From Halorarius halobius (lineage in GTDB: Archaea > Halobacteriota > Halobacteria > Halobacteriales > Haloarculaceae): a stretch of 64,000 bases of DNA. This document shows, piece by piece, positions 1-10,160 of this stretch; position 1 is the stretch's first letter; the number at the start of each line of letters is the position of its first letter. The notes under the pieces are model-generated. The model was given only the letters and a program-made list of their open reading frames with translations, was not told the DNA's origin and ran no database searches. The position numbers and the translations under genes are program-made. Location: contig NZ_CP101161.1 in assembly GCF_024298865.1 (NCBI RefSeq), positions 1 through 64,000 of the forward strand, given 5' to 3'.

Positions 1-24
1 GAAGGTGTGACGACCCGAAGCCTC

Positions 25-30
25 TTATGA
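25..30 (+). promoter_or_regulatory. TATA-like box of pan
   Basis: TTATGA is centred about 25 bp before the ATG at 53. That is the spacing expected if transcription begins at or next to the start codon (leaderless mRNA). No Shine-Dalgarno motif lies between. The assignment rests on spacing and composition only. Confidence 0.45.
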
Positions 31-52
31 GCGCGAGGGCTTACAGCCAGTA

Positions 53-1270
53 ATGACCGACACTGTCGACGACGTCGAGATGCCGTACGACGACGACGCG
101 TCACAGCAGGACAAAATCGCCGCCCTCGAGGAGCGTCTGGAGATAATCGAGTCGCAAAACGAGGAGATGCGGGACAAGCTACTGGACGCCAACGCGGAGA
201 ACAACAAGTACCAGCAGAAACTCGAACGGCTCACCCACGAGAACAAGAAGCTGAAGCAGTCCCCGCTCTTTGTCGCCACCGTCCAGGAAGTGACCGACGA
301 GGGCGTCATCATCAAACAGCACGGCAACAACCAGGAGGCGCTCACGGAGGTCACCGACGAGATGCGCGAGGAACTCGCGCCCGACGACCGGGTGGCGGTC
401 AACAACTCGCTGTCGGTGGTGAAGGTGCTCGACGACGAGACGGACGTGCGGGCCCGCGTCATGCAGGTCGAGAAGAAGCCGCAGGTCGCCTACGAGGACA
501 TCGGCGGCATCGACGACCAGATGGAGCAGGTCCGCGAGACCGTCGAGTTGCCCCTGGAGAACCCCGAGATGTTCGACCAGGTCGGCATCGACCCGCCGAG
601 CGGCGTCCTCCTGTACGGCCCGCCGGGGACCGGGAAGACGATGCTGGCGAAGGCCGTCGCCAACCAGACCGACGCGACGTTCATCAAGATGGCCGGCTCC
701 GAGTTGGTCCACAAGTTCATCGGCGAGGGCGCAAAGCTCGTCCGCGACCTGTTCGAACTCGCGCGCCAGCACCAGCCGGCGGTCATCTTCATCGACGAAA
801 TCGACGCCATCGCCGCCAAGCGGACCGACTCGAAGACCTCCGGCGACGCGGAGGTCCAGCGGACGATGATGCAACTGCTCTCGGAGATGGACGGGTTCGA
901 GGAGCGTGGCGACATCTCCATCATCGCCGCGACGAACCGCTTCGACATGCTCGACCGCGCCATCCTCCGGCCCGGCCGGTTCGACCGCCTCATCGAGGTG
1001 CCCAAGCCGAACGCCGAGGGTCGCGAGATAATCTTCGACATCCACACCCGGAGTATGAACGTCGCTGACGACGTCTCCTACGCGGCGCTCGCGGAGATGG
1101 CCGACGAGGCCTCCGGCGCGGACATCAAGGCCATCTGCACCGAGGCCGGCATGTTCGCCATCCGCGAGGACCGCACCGAGGTCCGGATGGAGGACTTCCA
1201 GAACGCCTGGGAGAAGATACAGCAGGAGGAGAGCGACGAGACGGACGACGTCTCGCGGGCGTTCGCGTAG
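53..1270 (+). CDS. pan: Proteasome-activating nucleotidase (PAN) AAA+ ATPase
   Basis: This is a cytoplasmic hexameric AAA+ unfoldase that feeds substrates into the archaeal 20S proteasome. The 405 residues match the family length. An N-terminal coiled coil spans about 15-68, an OB-like domain about 73-125, and the AAA module follows with Walker A GPPGTGKT (189-196) and Walker B FIDEID (246-251). The pore loop contains KFIGEG (221-226), and an RPGRFDR arginine-finger segment is present. The C-terminus reads Ala-Phe-Ala, so the docking motif usually written hydrophobic-Tyr-X has Phe in the Tyr position. A TATA-like box 25 bp upstream supports the ATG used. It could be either of the two PAN paralogues common in haloarchaea; the sequence alone does not say which. 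Confidence 0.95.
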   Translation: MTDTVDDVEMPYDDDASQQDKIAALEERLEIIESQNEEMRDKLLDANAENNKYQQKLERLTHENKKLKQSPLFVATVQEVTDEGVIIKQHGNNQEALTEVTDEMREELAPDDRVAVNNSLSVVKVLDDETDVRARVMQVEKKPQVAYEDIGGIDDQMEQVRETVELPLENPEMFDQVGIDPPSGVLLYGPPGTGKTMLAKAVANQTDATFIKMAGSELVHKFIGEGAKLVRDLFELARQHQPAVIFIDEIDAIAAKRTDSKTSGDAEVQRTMMQLLSEMDGFEERGDISIIAATNRFDMLDRAILRPGRFDRLIEVPKPNAEGREIIFDIHTRSMNVADDVSYAALAEMADEASGADIKAICTEAGMFAIREDRTEVRMEDFQNAWEKIQQEESDETDDVSRAFA

Positions 1271-1301
1271 CTCCGTCGACGCGGCTTCTTCTCGAAGCGG
1301 C

Positions 1302-1433
1302 TTACAGGAAGTAGAACACGGCGAACGGCACGCCGAACAGCAGTATCGTCATGGCGGCGAGGATGAGGGTGCCCGAGACCGCGGTGCCGATGAGCGCCCG
1401 CATCGACTCGGTGTCATACTCGGAGAGGTTCAT
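1302..1433 (-). CDS. Small single-pass membrane protein (43 aa)
   Basis: An open frame of 43 codons starts at ATG 1433 and begins MNLSEYDTESMRALIG. Residues about 13-43 form one long hydrophobic segment ending in the aromatic stretch FAVFYFL. A soluble acidic N-terminus followed by one C-terminal helix suggests a tail-anchored micropeptide. It lies between pan and a lipoprotein gene, on the lipoprotein's strand. Function is unknown. The fit of codon use and the clean hydrophobic pattern argue that it is real. Confidence 0.6.
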   Translation of the reverse strand: MNLSEYDTESMRALIGTAVSGTLILAAMTILLFGVPFAVFYFL

Positions 1434-1480
1434 ATCTCCCCCTTCGGCGCTCGCCCCTTAGCGGTGTCGACTCCCGCAGG

Positions 1481-3556
<2,076 letters not shown>

Positions 3557-3562
3557 ACCCAC

Positions 3563-3570
3563 GATAAAAT
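3563..3570 (-). promoter_or_regulatory. TATA-like box upstream of the surface lipoprotein gene
   Basis: On the minus strand this reads ATTTTATC. Its centre is about 26 bp from the GTG at 3541 but only 11 bp from the ATG at 3556. If the transcript is leaderless, translation would begin at 3541 rather than 3556. Confidence 0.4.
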
Positions 3571-3600
3571 AGCTTCCGCCGGACCGAGCGGACGGAACCG

Positions 3601-3798
3601 CTACGCGAGGATGTCCTCGATGCGGCGGGGTTCGCCCGACAGCGCGGGGTTCTCCTCGACGAGTTTCAGCACCTCGTGGTCGGTCACCTCGGGGTAGTTC
3701 TTCCCCGTCGCCTCCTCGATGAGTGCCTTCTCCATGCGGAACTCGGTGCTCTCGTACACCACGTCGACCCCCTTGTCGTCGAACGAGAGAACGGTCAT
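3601..3798 (-). CDS. Conserved haloarchaeal protein, DUF5800-like (65 aa)
   Basis: A small acidic soluble protein beginning MTVLSFDDKGVDVVYE, with no membrane segment or recognisable catalytic motif. I recall this sequence type as the haloarchaeal DUF5800 family; that naming is from memory. The Thr-Asp-His-Glu segment followed by a helical LKLVEENP stretch suggests a compact alpha/beta fold. It is transcribed divergently from the bactofilin-like gene at 3921. Function is unknown. Confidence 0.7.
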   Translation of the reverse strand: MTVLSFDDKGVDVVYESTEFRMEKALIEEATGKNYPEVTDHEVLKLVEENPALSGEPRRIEDILA

Positions 3799-3890
3799 GG
3801 GCGTTTCTGGTCGCCCGCGAGCAAAAGTCGCACGGCTCGCAATTCCGGCCGCCGGCGCGGCGTCTGACGCCTGGCTGACGGCGAGTGGGG

Positions 3891-3896
3891 ATTTAA
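3891..3896 (+). promoter_or_regulatory. TATA-like box of the bactofilin-like gene
   Basis: ATTTAA is centred about 27 bp before ATG 3921, consistent with a leaderless mRNA. The surrounding sequence is GC-rich, so the AT run stands out. Confidence 0.5.
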
Positions 3897-3920
3897 GGTG
3901 CGGCGCGGGTACCTACCCGT

Positions 3921-5087
3921 ATGTCGCTCCGTTCGGACCCGCTGGACCGTCTCGCCATCCCGGACGGGACCACGGTCGAGGAGCACGACCTCGTTGCGGA
4001 TGGGGACGTGGTCGTCGGCGGCCAGAGCGTCGTCGAGTTCGGCGTGCGCGGCCGCAACGTCATCGCCGGGGAGCGCGTGCGGTTCGGCGGCGACATCGAG
4101 GCCAGCGAGGACTGCCGCCTCGACATGTGGTGTGACGTCGAGGGGAACGTCCTCGTGGGGGAGGACGCCTATCTCGGGGAGCGCGTCCACGTCGCGGGCC
4201 AGTTGATGGTGTCGGGCGACCTCGACATCGGCGACGACGTGGACATCGAGGAGGGGTTCGAGGCCAACGGCTGGATAGTCATCCGGAACCCGATGCCGAC
4301 CATCGTGTTCCTGTTCGTCTACCTCTCGCAACTCCTGCGGATGGGCGAACAGGAGGCCGCGGAGGACGTCTGGAACGAGGTCACGGGAGACGACCGCGAG
4401 CACGACCCCGTGCTCGTCCCGCGGTCGGCGCGCGTCTCCGACGACGCGTGGCGGGTGTCGACGCCCGCCACCGTGGGCGACGACTGCCGCCTCCACGGCA
4501 ACCTCCGTGCGAAGCGCATCACGGTCGGCGAGGACACCGAGATATTCGGCTCCCTGCGCGCGAAAGACGACGTGTCGGTCGCCACGGGGACGGTCATCCA
4601 CGGCGACGTGACCACCCGCGGCGGCACCGTCCGCATCGACCGCGGGGTCGAGGTTCGCGGCGACGTCTCCTGTGAAGACCTCGAACTCGACGACGACGCC
4701 GAGGTCGACGGCGCCATCCGCGCCCGCGGCGAGGTGTCCATCGTCCGCTCCGAGGGCGAGGAATCGGTCGAACGGTCGACCGACGAGGAGTCGGAGACGA
4801 CCGGCACGGACCCCGACGACGGCACGGACGCGGACGCCGGGGCGGTCGACGACGGTGAACACGGGACCGACGAGGACACCGGGCCGACGCCGGCTATCGT
4901 CCGCGTCGACGACGACCCCACCCCCGCCATCGTCCGCGTCGACGACGCCGACAGCGAGGACACGGCCGACGACGCGGACGACCCCGCCGACGGCGTGGAG
5001 ATACCCGACGCCGAGGAGTCGACCAACGGCGAGATGCCCAGCGAGGACGGCCTCGCGGGCGTCATCGCGGAGGCCGAGGAGCGGTAG
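3921..5087 (+). CDS. Polymer-forming cytoskeletal (bactofilin-like) beta-helix protein
   Basis: 388 residues. Positions about 15-105 and 175-275 are dense in short Gly-Asp/Val-rich turns (for example GDLDIGDDVDIEEG) typical of a right-handed beta-helix, as in the DUF583/bactofilin family. A hydrophobic stretch (TIVFLFVYLSQLL) interrupts the helix around 126-140 and may contact the membrane. The last 110 residues are an extremely acidic, Thr/Asp/Glu-rich tail containing an 11-residue direct repeat, PTPAIVRVDDD then PTPAIVRVDDA. A scaffold or cell-shape role is inferred from the family; polymerisation cannot be read from sequence. The next gene starts 30 bp downstream on the same strand. Confidence 0.75.
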   Translation: MSLRSDPLDRLAIPDGTTVEEHDLVADGDVVVGGQSVVEFGVRGRNVIAGERVRFGGDIEASEDCRLDMWCDVEGNVLVGEDAYLGERVHVAGQLMVSGDLDIGDDVDIEEGFEANGWIVIRNPMPTIVFLFVYLSQLLRMGEQEAAEDVWNEVTGDDREHDPVLVPRSARVSDDAWRVSTPATVGDDCRLHGNLRAKRITVGEDTEIFGSLRAKDDVSVATGTVIHGDVTTRGGTVRIDRGVEVRGDVSCEDLELDDDAEVDGAIRARGEVSIVRSEGEESVERSTDEESETTGTDPDDGTDADAGAVDDGEHGTDEDTGPTPAIVRVDDDPTPAIVRVDDADSEDTADDADDPADGVEIPDAEESTNGEMPSEDGLAGVIAEAEER

Positions 5088-5098
5088 CCCCTTGTAGG

Positions 5099-5116
5099 CC
5101 CGTCCGATAGGACGGG
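5099..5116 (+). promoter_or_regulatory. Perfect 7-bp inverted repeat abutting the GTPase start codon
   Basis: CCCGTCC-GATA-GGACGGG ends one base before ATG 5118. If the mRNA has a leader, this is a hairpin that could mask the start. If the mRNA is leaderless (weak TTGTAG at about 5092-5097), the repeat lies between TATA and TSS, the classic position for a repressor site. Confidence 0.4.
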
Positions 5117-5117
5117 T

Positions 5118-6302
5118 ATGCTCTCTATCGCGCTCGCCGGCAAACCGAACGCGGGGAAGTCTACCTTCTACAAGGCGGCGACGATGGCCGACGTGGACGT
5201 CGGCAACTACCCGTTCACCACCATCGACCCGAACCGGGGGGTGAGCCACGTCCGCACGGACTGCCCGTGTCTCGCGCTGGAGGAGCGCTGTGGCGACGAG
5301 CACTGCCACGACGGGAAGCGGTACGTCCCGGTCGAACTCATCGACGTGGCCGGCCTCGTGCCGGGCGCCCACGAGGGGCGCGGCCTCGGCAACCAGTTCC
5401 TCGATTCGCTGTCCAGCGCCGACGTCATCCTCAACGTCGTCGACGCCTCCGGCGGCACCAACGAGGAGGGCGAACCCGTCGAGACGGGCAGTTACGACCC
5501 CACCCGTGACGTGGAGTTCATCGAGGAGGAGATGGACCTCTGGCTGGCGAGCATAATCGAGCGCAACTGGGAGACCGTCGTCCGGCAGTCCCGCTCGCCC
5601 GATTTCGACATCGACGAGGCGCTGACGGAGATGCTGACCGGGGTGGGCGCAACCGAGTACGACGTCTCGAAGGTGCTCCGGGCGCTGGAGTACCCCGCGG
5701 ACCCGCAGGCGTGGGACGACGAGGCCAAGGAGGCGCTGGCCCGCGAGTTCCGCGCGGAGACCAAGCCCATCGTCGTCGTCGCCAACAAGGCCGACGTCGC
5801 GCCCGAGGGGAACGTCGACGCTCTGCGAGAGGCGACCGACGGCCCGGTCGTTCCCTGTACGGCGGAGGGGGAACTCGCGCTCCGGCAGGCCGCCGAACAG
5901 GGCGCCGTCGCCTACGACCCCGGCGACCCCGACTTCGAAATCACGGCCGACGTCAGCGACGCCCAGCGGCAGGGCCTCGAACGCATCCGCGAGGTGATGG
6001 GGGAGTTCGGCGGCACCGGCGTCCAGGCGTCGCTGGACACCGCGGCGTACGACCTGCTCGACCATCTCACGGCCTACCCGGTCCAGAACGAGTCGAAGTG
6101 GACCGACGGTCAGGGGAACGTCCTGCCCGACGCCTTCCTCCTGCCGCGGGGGTCGACCCCGAAGGACCTCGCGTACGCGGTCCACTCGGACATCGGCGAC
6201 GGCTACCTCCACGCCGTCGACGCCCGCGCGAACCGCCGCATCGGGGAAGACCACGAACTCGAAGAGGGCGACGTAGTGAAGATAGTCTCGACGGCGTCGT
6301 AA
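5118..6302 (+). CDS. Archaeal YchF/OBG-type GTPase with TGS domain
   Basis: 394 residues, cytoplasmic TRAFAC-class NTPase related to YchF, a ribosome-associated ATPase/GTPase family. Visible motifs are the P-loop AGKPNAGKST (8-17), the switch II element IDVAGLVPGAHEGRGLGN, and NKAD as G4. A cysteine-rich insert (CPC...C...C) between G1 and G3 is typical of the archaeal members. The C-terminal region, including AFLLPRGSTPKDLA and DVVKIVS, matches a TGS domain. The start is fixed by the P-loop position. It follows the bactofilin-like gene by 30 bp and may be co-transcribed. Confidence 0.92.
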   Translation: MLSIALAGKPNAGKSTFYKAATMADVDVGNYPFTTIDPNRGVSHVRTDCPCLALEERCGDEHCHDGKRYVPVELIDVAGLVPGAHEGRGLGNQFLDSLSSADVILNVVDASGGTNEEGEPVETGSYDPTRDVEFIEEEMDLWLASIIERNWETVVRQSRSPDFDIDEALTEMLTGVGATEYDVSKVLRALEYPADPQAWDDEAKEALAREFRAETKPIVVVANKADVAPEGNVDALREATDGPVVPCTAEGELALRQAAEQGAVAYDPGDPDFEITADVSDAQRQGLERIREVMGEFGGTGVQASLDTAAYDLLDHLTAYPVQNESKWTDGQGNVLPDAFLLPRGSTPKDLAYAVHSDIGDGYLHAVDARANRRIGEDHELEEGDVVKIVSTAS

Positions 6303-6305
6303 CGT

Positions 6306-7088
6306 CTACTCGCCCCGGCGCGCGACCAGCGCCCCCACGTTCTTCCGGACCTCGAACACGCCGTCCTCGAACCGCTCGGCGAACGCCTCGTGGAGCGCCG
6401 GCGCGTCGCTCTCCTCGAACTCCTCGCGCGACAGCGAGTAGCGGACCAGCGGTTCCACCTCGGTCACGCGAAGGTCGTCGTCGAACCGGGCGAGTTCGAC
6501 CGACTCGAACACGTCGTCGAGCAGGTCTCGGCCCGCCGCCAGTTGGAACCCGTCGGCCCGCGGTAGCGTCTCGCCCGCGACGGCGTCCTGTACGTCGGCC
6601 ACCTCGCGCATGTGGTCGGCGCCGTTCGTCGTGGCGACCAGAGAGCCGCCGGGCCGGAGCACCCGACGCATCTCGCGGAGCGCGCGCCGTCGCTCGGGGA
6701 CGTGGTACAGCATGTGATTGGCGGTGACGGCGTCGAACGTCTGCGGGCGGTACGGGAGCGAAGCGGCGTCACAGACGCCGAACCGGGGCCACGATTCGTC
6801 GCCGAATGCCCCGCGACACTCCCGGACCATCCCGGGCGAGGCGTCGGTGGCGTGGACCGTCCACGGCACCCGGTCGCGGTTCTCCGCCCAGAGGTCGCCG
6901 GGGCCGACGCCGACGCTCAGGACCACCGCGTCGTCGTCCAGTCGGTCGGCCAGCAGGTCGAACCGCCAAGCGTTCAGCGGTCGGTCGGCCGTCGAGAACT
7001 GCTCGTGGAGGGCGATGCGGTCGTCGAGGTTGGAGGCGTCGGCGTACTGCTCGCGGAGGGTCTCCCGGTCGGCACACCAGTCGGACAT
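6306..7088 (-). CDS. Class I SAM-dependent methyltransferase
   Basis: 260 residues. Motif I reads VLSVGVGPGDLW, followed by an acidic loop (DASPGM) and motif IV/post-IV DAVTANHMLYHVPE, then RRVLRPGGSLV. This is the UbiE/COQ5-like Methyltransf_11/25 fold. No substrate-specific motif is recognisable, so small-molecule rather than nucleic acid methylation is only likely. The stop lies 3 bp from the stop of the convergent GTPase gene. The C-terminal third is acidic and unassigned. Confidence 0.8.
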   Translation of the reverse strand: MSDWCADRETLREQYADASNLDDRIALHEQFSTADRPLNAWRFDLLADRLDDDAVVLSVGVGPGDLWAENRDRVPWTVHATDASPGMVRECRGAFGDESWPRFGVCDAASLPYRPQTFDAVTANHMLYHVPERRRALREMRRVLRPGGSLVATTNGADHMREVADVQDAVAGETLPRADGFQLAAGRDLLDDVFESVELARFDDDLRVTEVEPLVRYSLSREEFEESDAPALHEAFAERFEDGVFEVRKNVGALVARRGE

Positions 7089-7112
7089 AGCAGGGGGTCG
7101 ACGGGGCGGCGA

Positions 7113-8288
7113 CTAAGCGCTTCCCTTCGGTTCGCCCGCGGTCCGTAGCGTCTCGTGGACGCCGACGACGAACGCCGGCACGACGAGCATGAACAGGTGT
7201 TCCTCGACGGGGATGCCGAGCAGGTCCACGCCGGTCCGCATCGGGATGGAGAACACGCCGACTTCGAGGGTGTACCAGTCCCAGACGTACGCGACGGGGT
7301 AGCAGACGGCGACCGTCCGGGCGGCCGCCCACCACGCGTCGGCGTACCACAGCGCGAGCGCCGCGGCCGACCCGAACGCCACCTCGGTCGCGAGATACGT
7401 GTACGGCCCGAGGACGGTGATGTCCGGGAGCGCGGCGACCGCCAGCGGGCGGAACCAGACGGCCGCGACCAGGAGCGCGAGGAACAGGTACGCGCCCCGA
7501 ACGAGAAGCATCGTCGCCAGTTCCGGGGGTGCGCGATAGGCGACGGCCGCGACGACGGCGAAGGCGACGGCCGCGACGGGCGCCGACGGCGGGAACACGC
7601 CGTCCACGGCGAGAGCGACGACGACGAACATCCCGACCCCCATCAGCAGATACGCGAGCGACCGGGCACGGGCCGGCCCGAGGACCACGGCGACGGTCCG
7701 TTTGCCGATGGAGCGGTCGTACGCGACGTCGGTGGCGTCGTCGATGACTTTGACCCCGGAGAGGGCGACGAGGAAGATGCCGGCGAAGGCGGCGACGACC
7801 GGGGTGACCGTCCCGGCCTGCACGTAGAACCCGCCGACGAGCGCCAGTGCGATGCCGGTCGGGTAGCCCGCCGTCGCCGTCACCGGGTTGGTGTCGAGTT
7901 GGGGTGCGTGGAGATAGCCGATGAGCCACCCCGGGAGCGTCAGCAGGCCGGCGACGGGGCCGACCAGTGCCGTCACGGCCGCGAGCGCGAGGAAGAACCC
8001 CAGCGTCGACCCCGCGAGCGCGAGCCGACACCCCCGCTCGGTGAGCGGGTGGTCGTCGTCCTCGCCGCGGACGTGGAAGTCGACGTAGCCGTCCTTCAGG
8101 TGGGCGGTGTAGAGGCCGAAGAACACCGCCACGAGATGCACCGCCGCGAGCGCGGGCGCGAACTCGCGGGCCAGCACCGCGCCGAACGCGCTGGCGGCGA
8201 GCGGCGGTAACATGAACACCGGATGTACCTGCGAGGCGAGCGCCCCGAGGTCCGCGGTCGGGCCCGCGCCGTGGCGTGCGATTGCCAT
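7113..8288 (-). CDS. Fusion of UbiA-type prenyltransferase and lycopene cyclase domain
   Basis: 391 residues, polytopic membrane protein. Residues 1 to about 285 resemble UbiA prenyltransferases: a first acidic motif, D66-G-Y-V-D70, and a clear second motif IDDATDVAYD (182-191) followed by GKRT (195-198). Residues about 288-385 match a single lycopene cyclase repeat with WDWYTLEVGVF and the hallmark PVEEHLF. In haloarchaea UbiA enzymes include lycopene elongases of bacterioruberin synthesis, and heterodimeric cyclases make beta-carotene for retinal. The fusion therefore suggests a carotenoid or related isoprenoid step. Only one cyclase half is present, whereas active cyclases usually need two, so cyclisation is uncertain. 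The gene lies next to a methyltransferase on the same strand. Confidence 0.8.
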   Translation of the reverse strand: MAIARHGAGPTADLGALASQVHPVFMLPPLAASAFGAVLAREFAPALAAVHLVAVFFGLYTAHLKDGYVDFHVRGEDDDHPLTERGCRLALAGSTLGFFLALAAVTALVGPVAGLLTLPGWLIGYLHAPQLDTNPVTATAGYPTGIALALVGGFYVQAGTVTPVVAAFAGIFLVALSGVKVIDDATDVAYDRSIGKRTVAVVLGPARARSLAYLLMGVGMFVVVALAVDGVFPPSAPVAAVAFAVVAAVAYRAPPELATMLLVRGAYLFLALLVAAVWFRPLAVAALPDITVLGPYTYLATEVAFGSAAALALWYADAWWAAARTVAVCYPVAYVWDWYTLEVGVFSIPMRTGVDLLGIPVEEHLFMLVVPAFVVGVHETLRTAGEPKGSA

Positions 8289-8330
8289 GCGCTACCTAAC
8301 GGCAGACCGAACCAAAAGCGTACCCCGGCG

Positions 8331-8708
8331 CTACCGCCAGTTGTCGCGGTCGAGCACCGTCACCGAGAGCCGGGATGCGAGGTCACGGGCGCGCTCGGCC
8401 GTCGCCTCGTGGACGTCGCCGGAGACGGGGCCGAGTTCGCCCCCGAGTCCGACCGCCTGCGAGTGGGGGTGTGCCTCAACGTCGGTATCGCCGGTGCGGT
8501 ACATCCGGACGCGCTCGCGCATCCCCTGGAGCGCCCGCGGCGTCAACTCGCGGTCGAGATGCTGGAGGTCGTACCGGACGATGAACCCGCGGCGGGCGTC
8601 CCGGACGGCGACGACGGGGAGCCGACGGTCGGCACAGCGTTCCCACACGTCGCGTCCCTCCTCGCGCGTCTCGTAGGTCGGTACGTTCGCGGGGGCGAGG
8701 TGGTCCAT
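8331..8708 (-). CDS. Conserved hypothetical protein (125 aa)
   Basis: A soluble 125-residue protein starting MDHLAPANVPTYETREEG. It has no membrane segment, signal peptide or recognised catalytic motif. The central RGFIVRYDLQHLD and the C-terminal helix rich in Ala/Arg suggest a small alpha/beta fold. It lies 42 bp upstream of the prenyltransferase-cyclase fusion on the same strand and could share its transcript. I do not recognise the family. Confidence 0.6.
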   Translation of the reverse strand: MDHLAPANVPTYETREEGRDVWERCADRRLPVVAVRDARRGFIVRYDLQHLDRELTPRALQGMRERVRMYRTGDTDVEAHPHSQAVGLGGELGPVSGDVHEATAERARDLASRLSVTVLDRDNWR

Positions 8709-8853
8709 ACGGCTCCCCCTACGGGTCGCAGACGCTTGATTCGCTCGCCCGGCTAGAAGTAGCTCCTGAACGCCGGGACGTCGGGGCTTTCGAGGCGATG
8801 GCTACCGTAGGTCTACCGAGACCGTCGACGGAAAACCGGCCTGGTCCGTAGCG

Positions 8854-9969
8854 CTATCGAACCGCGTCCGTCGCCTCGCCCATGATTTCGAGCGCCTCCT
8901 TCAGCGTCTCGACGTTCACGGCGTAGGAGATGCGGGCGTGGCCCGCGCCGTGCTCGCCGAACGCCTCCCCCGGGACGACGACAACGCCGCGGTCGATGAC
9001 CTCGTCGACCCAGCCCTCGGGTACCTTCGGCATCGCGTAGAACGCGCCCTGCGGCGTCGGCGTCTCCAGGCCGATGTCAGCGAGGCCGTCCAGCAGTACG
9101 TCCCGGCGCTGGGCGAACGCCTCGACCATCTCGTCGACGACGCCCTGCGGCCCGTCGAGCGCGGCCTCCGCCGCGTACTGGGCCGGCGCCGACGCACAGG
9201 CCTGCACGTACTGGTGGACCCGGAGCATCCGCTCGATTCGCTCGTGGCTGGCAGTGACCCACCCCAGCCGCCAGCCTGTCATCGAGTACGCCTTCGAGCA
9301 GGCGTTGACGACGGCGACGTTCTCGCCGAACTCGGCGGGCGAGCGGTGTTGGCCGTCGAACACGATCTGCTCGTACACCTCGTCGGAGATACAGAGCACG
9401 TCGTGCTCGTCGGCGATGCGGGCGAACTCGCGCATGTCCTCGGGCGACTGGACCGCACCGGTCGGGTTGGCGGGGGAGTTGACGACGAACGCCGCGGTGT
9501 CGTCGGTGATGGCCGCCTCCACGTCCGCGGGGTCCATCGTCAGGTCGTCGCGGAGCGCGACCGGCCTGGGCGTGCCGCCCGCGAGGTGCGTCAGTGCCTC
9601 GTAGGAGACGAACCCGGGGTCGGGGTAGATGACCTCCTCGCCGAGCGAAACGTGGGCTTCCAGCGCGATGTGGAGCGCCTCCGACCCGCCGGCGGTGGCG
9701 ATGACGTTCTCCGGGTCGACCGACCGGTCGTCGTCGCGGGCGTGCTTGTCGGCGATGGCCTCCCGCAGTTGGCGGGTTCCCTTGTTCGAGGTGTAGCCGT
9801 CGGTCTTCCCCGCCTCGATGGCGTCGACGGCGGCCTGTCGTGCGTGGTCGGGCGTCGGGAAGTCCGGCTGGCCGAGCCCGAGGTTGATGGCGTCCTCGCC
9901 GGCGGCCTCGAACACCTCACGGATACCCGAGATGGAGACCTGTTCGACGCGGTCCGAGAAGCGTGGCAT
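8854..9969 (-). CDS. PLP-dependent class I/II aminotransferase (aspartate aminotransferase-like)
   Basis: 371 residues, fold-type I. Key features are the substrate segment NLGLGQPDFPTP near residue 35, NSPANPTG around the PLP-phosphate/Asn contact, SDEVYEQIVFDG with the PLP-pyridine Asp, and the Schiff-base lysine in ACSKAYSMTGWRLGW. The C-terminal Arg that binds the carboxylate is present in HARISYAVN. Substrate cannot be read exactly; the set fits aspartate or branched/aromatic aminotransferases of the AspC/AlaT type. It is a monocistronic gene with 145-190 bp flanks that show no other coding content. Confidence 0.85.
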   Translation of the reverse strand: MPRFSDRVEQVSISGIREVFEAAGEDAINLGLGQPDFPTPDHARQAAVDAIEAGKTDGYTSNKGTRQLREAIADKHARDDDRSVDPENVIATAGGSEALHIALEAHVSLGEEVIYPDPGFVSYEALTHLAGGTPRPVALRDDLTMDPADVEAAITDDTAAFVVNSPANPTGAVQSPEDMREFARIADEHDVLCISDEVYEQIVFDGQHRSPAEFGENVAVVNACSKAYSMTGWRLGWVTASHERIERMLRVHQYVQACASAPAQYAAEAALDGPQGVVDEMVEAFAQRRDVLLDGLADIGLETPTPQGAFYAMPKVPEGWVDEVIDRGVVVVPGEAFGEHGAGHARISYAVNVETLKEALEIMGEATDAVR

Positions 9970-10160
9970 GACCCGAGAGGCGGCCCCGACCGGGTTAGTT
10001 CTTTCCGGACGACCCCGGCAGAGGGTTCCCCTTCCTGTGACGTCGGTTCCCCGTCGACGACCGCCCCGTCACCCAGTTCTACCGAGTACCGGCGACAGGC
10101 GTATCCGCAGGGTTCTCCGGGGAGCCCAGCCCGTTAACCGAGGCGAACACAGCCACCGGT

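Noticed and set aside
3795..6254. Long minus-strand open frame opposite the bactofilin-like and GTPase genes
   Set aside because: It is antisense to two well-recognised genes; its Val/Arg/His-rich composition is what the third-position GC of those genes produces in reverse.
9970..10160. Searched for a tRNA or small RNA gene in this 191-bp gap
   Set aside because: No cloverleaf or conserved T-arm sequence is visible; only GC-rich sequence without clear structure.
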